Shown: positions 22,639 through 33,514 of the stretch, one piece after another | Layout of the letters: each line of letters starts with the position of its first letter | How positions within the stretch are numbered: the first letter of the stretch is position 1 | Assembly (NCBI RefSeq): GCF_002158995.1 | Contig: NZ_LOHF01000011.1 | Coordinates: 112,015-176,014 of the forward strand | Direction of reading: 5' to 3' | From: Pseudomonas caspiana | Lineage (GTDB): Bacteria > Pseudomonadota > Gammaproteobacteria > Pseudomonadales > Pseudomonadaceae | Length of the DNA stretch: 64,000 nucleotides | The notes under the pieces: model-generated | What the model was told of the DNA's origin: nothing | Seen by the model: the letters and a program-made list of their open reading frames with translations, nothing else | Database searches by the model: none | Made by a program: the position numbers and the translations under genes

Positions 22639-23963
22639 TGAGCAGCCTGGGCTGCGCCAGGGAGTTTGATCTCGACGTAGGCTTCGTCACGGATCTGACG
22701 CAACCAGGTTTGCAGCTCTTCGTCATACTTGCGGTTGCGCAATACCATCAGGGCCTGCTGGTCGCGTGCCTGACTGGTAGCGTCCGTGGCGCGACGGCCC
22801 AGAACTTCCAGTACGTGCCAGCCATAGGCAGTCTTGAACGGCTTGGACAAGGTGCCTTGTGGCGTGTCGTTCATGACCTGACGAAACTCCGGAACCAACG
22901 AGTTCGGGTCTACCCAGTTCAGGTCGCCACCGTTGAGTGCCGAGCCTGGATCTTCCGAAAAGCTTTTTGCAAGATCGGCGAAGTTATCGCCATTCTCTAT
23001 GCGGTCGTAGATTTTTTGCGCCAGACGCCTGGTCTCTTCTTCGCTACGAATTTCGCTCGGCTTGATCAGGATATGACGCACGTGTACTTCGTCGCGCATC
23101 TGTGCCTGACCCTGGCCGCCACGTTTTTCCAGTAGCTTGAGGATAATGAAGCCGCCAGGAGTTCGGGCCGGAGGCGTAATGTCGCCAACCGGCATCGAAC
23201 CCAGCATGTCGCCAAATGGAGGTGGCAGTTGAGCTGCTTTACGCCAGCCCATGTCGCCGCCTTCAAGTGCGCTTTCGCTGGCTGAGTTGGCAATTGCCGC
23301 CTGACCGAAGTCAGCGCCTTGCTTGAGCTTGCTGTACAGATCCTGTGCCTTGCGAGCTGCCGCCTGAATCTGATCCGACGATGCGCTGTCGGGTGTAGGA
23401 ATCAGGATGTTTGCCAAATGAAACTCTTCGGACAACTGAGCCTTGCCCAAGTCGGAAGCGAGGAAGTTTTTTACTTCCTGCTCCGACACCTGAATACGCT
23501 CGGCTACACGGCGTTGACGTACCCGGCTGATGATCATTTCCCGACGAACCTGCTCGCGAGCGTCGTTATAGGAGAGACCGTCATGGGCCAACGCGGCGCG
23601 GAATTGTTCCACGCTCATGTTGTTACGTTCAGCAATGGTGCCGATCGCCTGGTTCAGCTCTTCATCAGTGATGCGAATACCGGCGCGGTCGCCCAGTTGC
23701 AGTTGCAGGTTTTCCAGAATCAGACGTTCCAGAACCTGTGGCTGCAGTGCCTCGGCGGGCGGAACACCCGAGCCGCGTTTGGCGATGGTCTGTTGAACTT
23801 CGCGGACACGTTGGTCTACTTGGCTCTTCATGATCACGTCGTTATCGACGATGGCCGCCACACTGTCCAGTTGCTGGACTGCAGCATTCGCTGCAGTCCC
23901 CAGGAACAACGCGCCCAGCAACAGCGGGCGCAGACAATCAGAAAGCTTGGTCTTCACGTTCAC
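22635..23963 (-). CDS. surA: Periplasmic peptidyl-prolyl isomerase/chaperone SurA
   Basis: The 442-residue protein has a signal peptide ([17 protein letters not shown], cleavage after about residue 27), the N-terminal SurA chaperone domain ([19 protein letters not shown]) and two parvulin domains, the second ending in [16 protein letters not shown]. It escorts outer-membrane proteins, including LptD, through the periplasm. Its start overlaps the lptD 3' end by 26 bases. Confidence 0.97.
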   Translation of the reverse strand: MNVKTKLSDCLRPLLLGALFLGTAANAAVQQLDSVAAIVDNDVIMKSQVDQRVREVQQTIAKRGSGVPPAEALQPQVLERLILENLQLQLGDRAGIRITDEELNQAIGTIAERNNMSVEQFRAALAHDGLSYNDAREQVRREMIISRVRQRRVAERIQVSEQEVKNFLASDLGKAQLSEEFHLANILIPTPDSASSDQIQAAARKAQDLYSKLKQGADFGQAAIANSASESALEGGDMGWRKAAQLPPPFGDMLGSMPVGDITPPARTPGGFIILKLLEKRGGQGQAQMRDEVHVRHILIKPSEIRSEEETRRLAQKIYDRIENGDNFADLAKSFSEDPGSALNGGDLNWVDPNSLVPEFRQVMNDTPQGTLSKPFKTAYGWHVLEVLGRRATDATSQARDQQALMVLRNRKYDEELQTWLRQIRDEAYVEIKLPGAAQAAQ

Positions 23964-26715
23964 GATAACCTTCGATGCCTTTGTCGAGGAAACTTTCTAC
24001 TTTGGCGCCGGTAACGCCACCAAGTCCCTTCAACACAATTTGTAGGAATACGCCATGGTCGCCTTTTTCGTTCTCTGGCTCGTTCTGGCTGTATTCGTCG
24101 TAATCAATCCAGTAACGGCTGATCAGGCGTAGTTTCCAGCAGCAGTTGTCATATTCGAAGCCGCCAAAAGCATCGATCGTGCGATTGCGGTTGTAATCAA
24201 ACTGCCAGCGGCTGATTGCGTTCCACTGAGGAACGATTGGCCAGATGACCGAGAAGTCATGTTGCTGGATCTTGTAGTAGTCCTTCACGTAGCCCGGTTG
24301 TCCCGGAGTGCCGTAATCCCCACCACCCACGTTCCACCGACCGGTGTTCTGGTCATAGCGGACCAGGTCATTACGGTAGCGGTAGCCCAGGTTGACAACC
24401 TTGTTTACGTTGTCTTCTGGCTGGTAGTGGAACATGGCACTGCCGGAGCGAGTGCTGTGGCTATCCGGATCCCAGTTGAAGTCGGAATTGAAGCGCCAGT
24501 CGCGGTTGAAACGGTATTCATATTCCAGCGCGTATGGCGACACATTTGCCTGGGCGTCGTCGCGGGTTCTCCAGTCGACGCCTGGAAGCTGAACGCGACG
24601 ATCCTTGAAGTAGAGCGCTTGGCCGATGCTGAAACGCTGACGTTCGAAACCGTTGTCTTCAATCCAGCGATTAGTTACGCCCAGCGACAGTTTGTTCTCG
24701 TCACCGATGCGGTCAGAGCCTACAAAGCGGTTGTCGCGGAACAGCGAGCCATAATTGAACGTGGTCTCAGAGCTGTCGAACACCGGGATATCGGTCTGGT
24801 CTTTCTCGGGAACATAGAGATAGAAAAGGCGCGGCTCCAGGGTCTGGCGATAGTTTGTGCCGAACAACTGGGTGTTGCGGTCGAAGTACAGGCCGCTGTC
24901 GACACTGAATACAGGAACGCTACGGCTTTCGCTGCTGTTGTATTCCTCATCAGCCAGCAGGCTTTGCTTGCCCCTGCCGTCCAGATCCAGATCGTACTGG
25001 GTATAGACGTATTTCAGTTTTGGCGTCAGGAAGCCATACGACCAGTTCATGGGCAGGCTGACTGACGGTGCCAGATTCAGGCGATCACCGTTGGCGCGCG
25101 CAAGACCTTGTACGTTTTGGTCGAGACGGCGTTCGATGTTTCCATCTCTGTTCACGAAATTGCCGGTTTCAAGGTCCCGGTCAAAACGTACGGCTTCAGT
25201 CTCATAGTCAAACTGCAAGCCTGCCGGGTGGTACGGCAGAGAACCTTTGAAGGTGATCTGCGGCAAGCGGTTGTACGGTGTGATATCCGAAATCGTCGCC
25301 AGCTTGTAGGCCTGGGCATTGAGCCGAGCCGTGAAGGTATCGCCACGGTAGGTCAGAGCGCCCTGCTGGTTGAGGTAGTTGCGGGACTCAACACCGATCT
25401 GATCGGTTTCCAGATCCTGGAAGTAATACGGATCACTGATGTCGGTGTAGTCAACTTCGGTCAGCCAACGGGAATCCAGGCCACCCTTGTGCTGCCAGTT
25501 GAGCATCCAGCGAGTGTCTTCGTAATCTGTTTGCAGTTTACGCTCGTCATCATCGTCATTGAGGTACGCGCCGCCAAACTGACCTTCGCTGGTTTTGGTC
25601 AGGTAGCGGAATTCGCCTTCCATCAACATGCCACGCTTGGACATGTAACGAGGATAGAGCGTGGCATCGTAGTTCGGTGCCAGGTTGAAGTAGTAAGGCG
25701 TGACCAGCATCAGGCCGGTGTCGCTGCTGGTGCCGATGGACGGCGGCAGGAAGCCTGACTGACGACGGTCATCGATCGGGAAGTAGATATACGGGGTGTA
25801 GAACACCGGTATGTCTTTAACCCGAAGGGTGGCGTTGGTCGCAGTACCGAAACCGGTGGCCGGGTTCAGCGTGATGTTGTTACCTTTGAGCGTCCAGGCA
25901 TTGCTGCTCGGTTCGCACGTGGTGTACGTACCGTCCTTGAGGCGAATAATCGCGTTCTCGGCACGCTTGGCGTACAGGGCGTTACCGCGCACGTTCGACT
26001 TGTGCAGCACGTACTCGGCGTTATCGATCTGCGCTTCGCCGGTGTCCAGCTGCAACTGGGCACGGTCGCCGACGATGAGTGCGCCGTTGTCGCGCATGCG
26101 AACATCACCGTTCAACTCGCCGCGGTTCTCAGCCTGATACAGGTTGGCCTCCTGGGCCTGTACCTGCATGCTGCCCTGGCGCATGACGACGTCACCGGCC
26201 AGCGAGGCGATCTGTTCTTCTTGCTGATAACGAGAGGCCTTGGCACCGATGAACATCGGAGCCTCTTTCATTGGCGTCTTGTCATCCATGCCAGGACGGA
26301 TCGGCTCGACATAGGCCCCGGAGCAGTAAGGCCCGGTTTCTGCCAGCTGCGCAGGCGTCAGGCTTTCGCGAGGAACCCAGTCCAGGTGGCTGTAGTCAGC
26401 ACTACGCGACTTGAGGCCGCGCCCTTTGGCTTCGGTCACCAACTGGGTCTTGGCCACGGCCGGTTCGCTGGTGGAGCTACTGTCCGACGTAACCGTGCCA
26501 TTGGAGCTGACCGACGTAGCGCTATGCACTGGACGCGGAGGCAGCTCGACTGCATTGGTTTTCGGCGCACAATTCCAGGCACCCGAAGCAGAGACTGAGC
26601 AGTCATACTGTTCCGCGGCAACCACGAACTGAGTGGCTAGAGGTTGCATCGCCAGCAAACTGCCGGTTACGAGCAACGGAAATTTTTTACGAAACGCGGG
26701 GGATTTCAATGCCAT
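23938..26715 (-). CDS. lptD: LPS-assembly protein LptD
   Basis: The 925-residue outer-membrane beta-barrel protein inserts lipopolysaccharide into the outer leaflet together with LptE. A signal peptide ending near VVAAEQYDC, an OstA-type periplasmic domain ([18 protein letters not shown]) and a long C-terminal barrel are visible. The N-terminal extension of about 150 residues is usual in Pseudomonas. The start ATG is at 26715. It is divergent from amgK (129 bases) and heads the lptD-surA-pdxA-ksgA-apaG-apaH run. Confidence 0.97.
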   Translation of the reverse strand: MALKSPAFRKKFPLLVTGSLLAMQPLATQFVVAAEQYDCSVSASGAWNCAPKTNAVELPPRPVHSATSVSSNGTVTSDSSSTSEPAVAKTQLVTEAKGRGLKSRSADYSHLDWVPRESLTPAQLAETGPYCSGAYVEPIRPGMDDKTPMKEAPMFIGAKASRYQQEEQIASLAGDVVMRQGSMQVQAQEANLYQAENRGELNGDVRMRDNGALIVGDRAQLQLDTGEAQIDNAEYVLHKSNVRGNALYAKRAENAIIRLKDGTYTTCEPSSNAWTLKGNNITLNPATGFGTATNATLRVKDIPVFYTPYIYFPIDDRRQSGFLPPSIGTSSDTGLMLVTPYYFNLAPNYDATLYPRYMSKRGMLMEGEFRYLTKTSEGQFGGAYLNDDDDERKLQTDYEDTRWMLNWQHKGGLDSRWLTEVDYTDISDPYYFQDLETDQIGVESRNYLNQQGALTYRGDTFTARLNAQAYKLATISDITPYNRLPQITFKGSLPYHPAGLQFDYETEAVRFDRDLETGNFVNRDGNIERRLDQNVQGLARANGDRLNLAPSVSLPMNWSYGFLTPKLKYVYTQYDLDLDGRGKQSLLADEEYNSSESRSVPVFSVDSGLYFDRNTQLFGTNYRQTLEPRLFYLYVPEKDQTDIPVFDSSETTFNYGSLFRDNRFVGSDRIGDENKLSLGVTNRWIEDNGFERQRFSIGQALYFKDRRVQLPGVDWRTRDDAQANVSPYALEYEYRFNRDWRFNSDFNWDPDSHSTRSGSAMFHYQPEDNVNKVVNLGYRYRNDLVRYDQNTGRWNVGGGDYGTPGQPGYVKDYYKIQQHDFSVIWPIVPQWNAISRWQFDYNRNRTIDAFGGFEYDNCCWKLRLISRYWIDYDEYSQNEPENEKGDHGVFLQIVLKGLGGVTGAKVESFLDKGIEGYREREDQAF

Positions 26716-26844
26716 CTTATTAGTCCGGGCTTCCTGCGCGCCATCTGCCCGCGGGGGGGCCGCACGCCTCTCGATGGGCTGAAAAAGATGTCGGATAATA
26801 AAGCATGACCCGCTTGACGGCTAGCGCCGTCGGAGACCCTTGCA

Positions 26845-27870
26845 ATGCCAGATCAAGATGTACGCCTGCAACACCTGAAAACTTGGCTCGATGAGCAGCT
26901 TCCTGCGCTCTTCCTGGCTCAAGGATGGGGCGCGATACCCCCGGCCACATTGACTGCGGCCAGTAGCGATGCCAGTTTCCGACGTTATTTTCGTTGGGAG
27001 GGCGGTGAGCGAACTTTTATTGTGATGGACGCTCCTCCACCTCAGGAAAACTGTAAACCGTTTGTAGATATCGCTCATTTGTTAGCCAGATCAGGGATTA
27101 ATGTTCCTGAAATTTATGCCGAAGATCTCGCTCAAGGCTTTTTACTGCTGAACGATCTCGGACGAAAAACCTATCTCGACGTTATTGACGAGCACAATGC
27201 GGACTCGCTGTTTGCCGATGCTTTTGATGCGCTGCTGGCTTATCAGCAGTTGCCGATGGATGCGCCGCTACCCAGTTATGACGTCGCCTTGCTACGTCGC
27301 GAACTTGAGTTGTTTCCTGAGTGGTATGTCCGCAAGCATCTTGGAATCGAGTTTGACCAACAACAGCTCGCGAGCTGGCAGCGTGTCAGTGACCTGTTGA
27401 TCGAGAGCGCGCTGGCGCAGCCCAAAGTGCTGGTGCATCGCGACTTTATGCCTCGGAATCTGATGCTCAGCGAACCCAATCCGGGAGTGCTGGATTTCCA
27501 GGATGCGGTCTACGGGCCGGTCACTTACGACGTGACATGCCTGTTCAAAGACGCATTTCTGAGCTGGCCTGAGGAGCGTGTCCACGCGTGGCTGAAGAGT
27601 TACTGGGACAAGGCGCGTGGGCTGGGCATTCCCGTTCAGGACGATTTCGAGGCATTCATGCGTGCTAGCGATCTGATGGGCGTGCAGCGGCATTTGAAAG
27701 TCATCGGTATCTTCGCCCGTATTTGCCATCGTGACGGCAAACCTCGCTATCTGACGGATGTCCCGCGCTTCTTCGCTTATATAGAGGCCGTACTGAAGCG
27801 GCGTCCCGAATTGGCTGAATTGGCAGATCTGCTGAGCAGCCTTCAGCGACCGGTAGGCGGATCAGTCTGA
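26845..27870 (+). CDS. amgK: N-acetylmuramate/N-acetylglucosamine kinase AmgK
   Basis: The 341-residue aminoglycoside-phosphotransferase-fold protein carries the catalytic loop VLVHRDFMPRNLML and the metal-binding LDFQDAVYGPVTYD. In Pseudomonas, AmgK phosphorylates MurNAc at C1, the first step of the recycling route that bypasses de novo UDP-MurNAc synthesis. The pairing with murU 63 bases downstream and the position next to lptD support the assignment. Confidence 0.93.
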   Translation: MPDQDVRLQHLKTWLDEQLPALFLAQGWGAIPPATLTAASSDASFRRYFRWEGGERTFIVMDAPPPQENCKPFVDIAHLLARSGINVPEIYAEDLAQGFLLLNDLGRKTYLDVIDEHNADSLFADAFDALLAYQQLPMDAPLPSYDVALLRRELELFPEWYVRKHLGIEFDQQQLASWQRVSDLLIESALAQPKVLVHRDFMPRNLMLSEPNPGVLDFQDAVYGPVTYDVTCLFKDAFLSWPEERVHAWLKSYWDKARGLGIPVQDDFEAFMRASDLMGVQRHLKVIGIFARICHRDGKPRYLTDVPRFFAYIEAVLKRRPELAELADLLSSLQRPVGGSV

Positions 27871-27900
27871 ATCGCTTCGCGAAATTAGAGTCGTTACTAA

Positions 27901-28605
<705 letters not shown>

Positions 28606-29373
28606 ATGCTTTGGCCATCCACTCTTTTAGGTGCCGGAGCCGGGTTCGCCATTGCCAGTATTCCGGGTGCTTTGCTGGGTGCATTGTTGGGTCAGGCGCT
28701 GGATCGACGTCTGGCGCTGCAAAGCTGGGCGCAACTGCGTGAACGGATGAGGGGGCGAGTTGCGCTGCGCGATGATGAGTTGCTGTTCGTGTTGCTGGGG
28801 CGACTGGCCAAAAGTGACGGCCGGGTGGTGGAGCAGCACATTCAGCAAGCCCGCGTTGAAATGCGTCGCATGGGCATGAGCGAACCTGCTCAGCGCAGGG
28901 CTATTGCAGCTTTCAATCGTGGCAAGGAGGGGGGCGATAATCTTCGCGGTTATCTGCGTCGGCTGGCGCCTCAGCCTCATACGGCTGAAGGTCTGCTGCG
29001 AGCCTGTTGGCGCATGGCGTGGGCCAACGGTAAACCTTCACGGGGCGAACGAGACCTGATCATTTGGTGGGGTAAATGGCTAGGCTGGTCGGCAGCCAGG
29101 GTTGACTCTTTGGCCGCCGAGCACGAGGACGCTCCCCGAAAACCGCTGGGTAACAACGGTAACGATTACCAGGCGGCTTTGAAGCTGCTCGGTGTGCAGG
29201 CCGATACCGAGCCTGCGCATGTAAAGCGCGCCTATCGCCGTCTGCTCAGTCGGCATCACCCGGATAAAGTGGCTGGTTCAGGCGCGAGTCAGGTACTGGT
29301 GCGTGATGCGACTGACCGGACTCAGGATTTGCATAACGCTTATAAAGTGATCAGGGCGCGGCGCGGGTTTTGA
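28606..29373 (+). CDS. TerB/DnaJ-domain protein (DjlA-like co-chaperone)
   Basis: The 255-residue protein begins with a hydrophobic helix containing Gly repeats (LLGAGAGFAIASIPGALLGAL), as in DjlA membrane anchors. A TerB-like helical domain follows (ELLFVLLGRLAKSDGRVVEQ), and then a C-terminal J domain with the intact HPD motif (LLSRHHPDKV). It probably stimulates DnaK ATPase at the inner membrane. Its ATG abuts the murU stop, so it belongs to the amgK-murU transcript. Confidence 0.88.
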   Translation: MLWPSTLLGAGAGFAIASIPGALLGALLGQALDRRLALQSWAQLRERMRGRVALRDDELLFVLLGRLAKSDGRVVEQHIQQARVEMRRMGMSEPAQRRAIAAFNRGKEGGDNLRGYLRRLAPQPHTAEGLLRACWRMAWANGKPSRGERDLIIWWGKWLGWSAARVDSLAAEHEDAPRKPLGNNGNDYQAALKLLGVQADTEPAHVKRAYRRLLSRHHPDKVAGSGASQVLVRDATDRTQDLHNAYKVIRARRGF

Positions 29374-29394
29374 TCATGGTGTTGTGCTTTATTC

Positions 29395-29498
29395 TGTGGG
29401 AGCGGTGCTTGCTAGCGATACATGAGACGCAGTAAGACGACACACCGCGTTATCGTTTATCGTCGGAATGCCGCCCAGACCAAGCACCGCTCCCACAG
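29395..29498. repeat. REP inverted pair (TGTGGGAGCGGTGCTTGC family)
   Basis: Two facing copies of TGTGGGAGCGGTGCTTG lie about 70 bases apart, between the convergent DnaJ-like and DUF3530 genes. A second pair of the same family lies at 52396-52488. Confidence 0.85.
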
Positions 29499-29527
29499 GT
29501 GCAGCATTTGCGCTCCGTCAATCATCT

Positions 29528-30508
29528 TTACTGCGCCTCAACCCATCCGCGAACTCTGCGGAACATTTGTTCCTGTTCGGCCGCGAAGTTGCCTGGAATT
29601 GCAGTAAGCGGAATCTGGCTATACCCCGGCCCTTTTGTCCGCTTGCTAATCTGCAAGCGTTCAACAGCTGCTTTGTGGGTGGCGTCCTTATAAATGAAGT
29701 CAGAGGTTTTCACTTTAAGGCTCGGTATCAGTTCGGTCAGCAGCGGCTTGGCGTCCGCAGGCTCTCGCGCCGTGACCATGGCGAATTTCTGTACCAGTGG
29801 CGCCGGGCGTTCGCTCAGATAGCGTGCTGCCCAGTAGGCGCCGCTGCCATGACCGAGCAGCACGATGCTGCGGGCCTTGTTCTGTTGAGCGAAGCTGATG
29901 CCGCTTTCAATACGGGCGAAAATGCGTTCGGCCTGGGCGTTTGCCTGTTCTTCAGCCGCGGCGGCTCTTGCGGTTGCGGCAGCGGCTTCTTTTTCTGCCG
30001 CTGCTGCCTTGTCAGCTTCGCTGGCCGCTGCGTCCTTGGGAGCTTCTTTAGGTTTTTCGGCCGCGCTGGCATCGGTGGGCGCAGACTCCGCTTCACGTGC
30101 CTGGTTGTAGTCAGCCAGTTGATCGGGCATGGTCAGGCTCAGGCTGGCCCAACCGATATCCGGAAACTTGCGACGTAGCGGGCCTACTGTATCCGGTGAG
30201 TCTGCCGACTCGTCCGCACCGGGAATAATAATCACCGCGCCTTTGGGGTCTTCAGTGTTGGCGGGTTTCCACAAGGCGAGGAAACTGTCTTCGCCGGCCT
30301 GTAACTGCTGCTGATCTGCAACGGGCAAACGCCCTTCAAGGGCCAGCGCGTCTTCTTGGGTGCGCGGTAACAGTGGCGCACGTTCTACCGCAGGTTCGGT
30401 TGCAGCATCTTTTGCAGGAGCGGGTTCAGCCGCCATGACAGGCAACGCGCAAGGTAGTATCAGCGCCAGGCAGAGCGAAGGAAGCGTTGCGCGAAATGTG
30501 TAGGACAT
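29528..30508 (-). CDS. DUF3530 family protein, predicted periplasmic alpha/beta-hydrolase
   Basis: The 326-residue protein starts with a signal peptide (LPSLCLALILPCALPVMAAE). An alpha/beta-hydrolase-like fold is suggested by GAVIIIPGADESAD and the nucleophile-elbow-like VLLGHGSGAYWAARY. Between these, at about residues 135-195, is a striking stretch of Ala, Glu and Lys that looks like a long charged helix or coiled coil. The substrate is unknown. It faces the DnaJ-like gene across a REP pair and is divergent from agtS. Confidence 0.8.
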   Translation of the reverse strand: MSYTFRATLPSLCLALILPCALPVMAAEPAPAKDAATEPAVERAPLLPRTQEDALALEGRLPVADQQQLQAGEDSFLALWKPANTEDPKGAVIIIPGADESADSPDTVGPLRRKFPDIGWASLSLTMPDQLADYNQAREAESAPTDASAAEKPKEAPKDAAASEADKAAAAEKEAAAATARAAAAEEQANAQAERIFARIESGISFAQQNKARSIVLLGHGSGAYWAARYLSERPAPLVQKFAMVTAREPADAKPLLTELIPSLKVKTSDFIYKDATHKAAVERLQISKRTKGPGYSQIPLTAIPGNFAAEQEQMFRRVRGWVEAQ

Positions 30509-30630
30509 TGGATATTCCAGGCCAGAAACTATCCCGGCAGCCTAATGGGTTGGTAAGGATTTGTCAGGCCCATGCTTGAGCTGCGCCTCGCTTCAAACGA
30601 CTACATGGAACTCATGGGAACGACACCTTG

Positions 30631-32640
30631 ATGATGGTTCTGCTGCGCACTGGAGTTATCGGCTGTCTGGCCCTGCTCTTGATGATTTTCAACACCATCG
30701 CTTGGGCTGATTCGGAGCCTGCCGTGTCGACGCCGCTGTCGACAGAGCAACGCGCGTGGCTTGCAAAGCGTGGCCCGTTGCGAGTCGGGCTGGTGATGCA
30801 GGCACCTTATGCTCAGCTTGATCGTCGCCAGCAGCAGCTTTCCGGTGCCAACGTTGATCTCATGAACCTGCTCGGCAGAAGCCTGCAAACTGAACTGCTG
30901 TGGCGTAACTTTCCTGATCAGGCCGCTTTGGAAGAAGCTTTGGCGCAAGGCATGGTAGACATCGCCCCCGGCCTGACGCAAACCCCGGCCGGCCTTCGTG
31001 TCTGGCTGTTTTCGGATCCCTACATGAGGGTTTCGCAACTGGTGGTGGGCGAGCGCGACGGTTCTGGAGTCGTGGATCTGGAGAAGCTCGACAGCCGCAC
31101 GCGGGTGGTGATTCGTATGCCCAGCGTGACCGCCGACTATTTGCGCAACACCTATCCCCATATCAATTTGCAAGGCGTGCCACTGGATCGGCAAGCGCTG
31201 CAATTGTTGCTGAGCCAGCAGGCGCGCTATGCCGTGCTTGATGAGGCACAGCTCAGCCGTTTGTCTCGGGAACCGGAGTTTGCAGGGCTGAATATTGTTG
31301 GTGATATCGGGTTTCCCCAATTGCTTCGCGTCGCTACCCGTCGTGATGCGCCTGAGTTGGCCGAGATTGTCAGTGCCGCTCTGCACGCTATTCCGGCCAA
31401 GGAGCTTGATCAACTGCATGCACGCTGGCTGCCACTTAATGCGGTAAAAGCCAGCGAGTCGCCAGGCTTCTGGCAAAACATTTGTCTGTTGCTGCTGGTA
31501 TTGCTGCTGGCCAGTTTCGCCATCGTTATCTGGCAACGGCGTCAGCAACAGGTACTGGAGCGCGAAGTGCTTGCGGCTCGTGAGGAGCTGGCGTTGCGGG
31601 CTGCGGGGGAAGAGGCGCTGCGCCTGGCGCAGTTTTCCATCGATCAAAGCACGGTAGGGATACTCTGGGTCAATTGGGACAGCCGTGTGCGCTACGCCAA
31701 TCAGGCAGCAGAGACCATGTTGGGATACGTCAGCGGCGGCGTGGTTAATCGCCCGTTGATTGATTTCGAACCTACCTTGCACATGGATCGCTGGCTGGGC
31801 CTATGGAAAAGCGCGCGCTCCAGCGAAGGCATTGCTCAGACGTTCGAAACCAATTGTGTGCGCGCCGATGGCAGCGTTCTGCCGGCTGACGTCTCCTTGA
31901 GTTTCCTGCGCTTCGAGGAGTCCGAGTATCTGGTGGTTTTCCTCACCGACGTGACCGAGCGCCGCCGTTATCACGAACAATTGCGTGAACTGTCGGCGCA
32001 CCTGGAGAGCGTGCGCGAAGAAGAAAAGGCCCGCATCGCGCGGGAAGTTCACGACGAGTTGGGTCAGATGCTGACCGTGCTCAAGCTGGAAACGTCCATG
32101 TGCGAACTGGCCTACGCCGACCTTGATCCAGGTCTTCGGGATCGACTCAACAGCATGAAGCGTTTGATATCCCAGCTGTTCCAGCTGGTACGTGATGTGG
32201 CGACCGCGCTTCGCCCGCCGATCCTCGATGCGGGTATCGCTTCGGCCATCGAATGGCAGGCGCAACGGTTCGAAGCGCGCACTCAAATTCCGTGTCTGGT
32301 GGACGTGCCTGATAATTTGCCGACGCTCAGCGATGCCTTGGCCATTGGCATGTTCCGGATTCTGCAGGAGGCGCTGACTAACGTTATGCGTCACGCTCAG
32401 GCGCACACCGTAGACGTGAGTCTGACGCTGGATGAGGGCGTAATGTGCCTGACCATTGCCGACGACGGCATCGGCTTTGTCCAGCCACAGGGTAAGGTCG
32501 TTTCGTTCGGTCTGGTAGGCATGCGCGAGCGAGTGTTGATGCTCGGCGGCAGATTGGAACTGGACAGCGAGTCAGGTGAAGGCACAACCTTGCGCGTCTA
32601 TATTCCGTTGCGTCAAACCGGGCAGGAGCAGCAAACGTGA
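30631..32640 (+). CDS. agtS: AgtS-like sensor histidine kinase with a periplasmic solute-binding domain
   Basis: The protein is about 669 residues from ATG 30631. A TTG at 30628 and an ATG at 30634 are possible alternative starts. Layout: signal sequence, family-3 solute-binding sensor domain (about 45-270, RGPLRVGLVMQAPYAQL), membrane helix (NICLLLLVLLLASFAIVIW), PAS domain, HisKA_3 domain with the phospho-acceptor His in ARIAREVHDELGQ, and HATPase (ADDGIGF). It is a NarX-class kinase sensing a periplasmic solute. The position matches P. aeruginosa AgtS (PA0600), reported to control uptake of 4-aminobutyrate and 5-aminovalerate. It overlaps the regulator gene by 4 bases. Confidence 0.85.
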   Translation: MMVLLRTGVIGCLALLLMIFNTIAWADSEPAVSTPLSTEQRAWLAKRGPLRVGLVMQAPYAQLDRRQQQLSGANVDLMNLLGRSLQTELLWRNFPDQAALEEALAQGMVDIAPGLTQTPAGLRVWLFSDPYMRVSQLVVGERDGSGVVDLEKLDSRTRVVIRMPSVTADYLRNTYPHINLQGVPLDRQALQLLLSQQARYAVLDEAQLSRLSREPEFAGLNIVGDIGFPQLLRVATRRDAPELAEIVSAALHAIPAKELDQLHARWLPLNAVKASESPGFWQNICLLLLVLLLASFAIVIWQRRQQQVLEREVLAAREELALRAAGEEALRLAQFSIDQSTVGILWVNWDSRVRYANQAAETMLGYVSGGVVNRPLIDFEPTLHMDRWLGLWKSARSSEGIAQTFETNCVRADGSVLPADVSLSFLRFEESEYLVVFLTDVTERRRYHEQLRELSAHLESVREEEKARIAREVHDELGQMLTVLKLETSMCELAYADLDPGLRDRLNSMKRLISQLFQLVRDVATALRPPILDAGIASAIEWQAQRFEARTQIPCLVDVPDNLPTLSDALAIGMFRILQEALTNVMRHAQAHTVDVSLTLDEGVMCLTIADDGIGFVQPQGKVVSFGLVGMRERVLMLGGRLELDSESGEGTTLRVYIPLRQTGQEQQT

Positions 32641-33266
32641 TTCGTGTACTGGTAGCTGAAGACCACACTATTGTTCGTGAAGGCATCAAGCAGTTGATCG
32701 GCCTCGCCAAGGATTTGCTGGTGGTGGGCGAAGCCAGTAACGGTGAGCAGTTGCTGGAAACTCTTCGCCAGACCGAGTGCGAAGTGGTGCTGCTGGATAT
32801 CTCCATGCCCGGTGTGAATGGCCTTGAAGCGATCCCGCGGATTCGCGCGCTGACCAACCCGCCCGCAATACTCGTGCTGTCGATGCATGATGAAGCGCAG
32901 ATGGCGGCGCGGGCCTTGAAAGTCGGGGCCGCCGGTTATGCGACCAAAGACAGTGACCCGGCGCTGCTCTTGACTGCGATCAGGCGGGTAGCAGCGGGCG
33001 GTCGTTACATTGATCCGGACCTTGCCGACCGCATGGTCTTCGAAGTTGGTCTTACAGATAACCGGCCGCTGCACTCATTGTTATCTGAGCGCGAGTTCTC
33101 GGTGTTCGAGCGACTCGCCCAAGGCGTCAACGTCAATGACATCGCGCAGCAGTTGAACCTGAGCAGCAAGACCATCAGTACTCATAAAGCGCGGCTGATG
33201 CAGAAGATGAACCTGCATTCCCTGGCTGACCTGGTGAAATATGCGATGGAGCATAAGTTGTTGTGA
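32637..33266 (+). CDS. agtR: AgtR-like NarL/LuxR-family response regulator
   Basis: The 209-residue protein starts at the GTG within the GTGA overlap with agtS. The receiver domain has the acidic pair in VAEDHTIVREG and the phospho-acceptor Asp in VVLLDISMPG. The C-terminal LuxR-type helix-turn-helix reads VNDIAQQLNLSSKTISTHK. It is the partner of AgtS and presumably activates the ABC transporter genes immediately downstream. Confidence 0.88.
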   Translation: MIRVLVAEDHTIVREGIKQLIGLAKDLLVVGEASNGEQLLETLRQTECEVVLLDISMPGVNGLEAIPRIRALTNPPAILVLSMHDEAQMAARALKVGAAGYATKDSDPALLLTAIRRVAAGGRYIDPDLADRMVFEVGLTDNRPLHSLLSEREFSVFERLAQGVNVNDIAQQLNLSSKTISTHKARLMQKMNLHSLADLVKYAMEHKLL

Positions 33267-33301
33267 TCTGAAAACGACATCCGTGCTCAGCTCTGAAACC
33301 G

Positions 33302-33370
33302 CAATCGCGAGCAAGCTCACTCCTACAGATGATCGCAATCCCTTGTAGGAGTGAGCTTGCTCGCGATTGG
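33302..33370. repeat. REP inverted pair (GTAGGAGTGAGCTTGCTCGC family)
   Basis: Two facing, nearly perfect copies of GTAGGAGTGAGCTTGCTCGC lie between agtR and agtA. A single copy of this family lies at 1395-1424. The pair may end or stabilise the agtSR transcript. Confidence 0.88.
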
Positions 33371-33514
33371 GCCCTCAAATGCCTAAATACTGACATACCT
33401 ATCCCCGCCATCCGTGTAGGGCAATCCTTACCCCAATCTCTCCTACCCCCCGATTTGCGCGGCTCCCGGCCTAAACTAGGCTGACCGCACGCAGACAAAA
33501 CAAAGGTGTGGGTA

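Noticed and set aside
30601..31782. Minus-strand open frame of 393 codons opposite agtS
   Set aside because: It is antisense to the sensor kinase. The His/Gln-rich composition is that of a reverse-frame translation.
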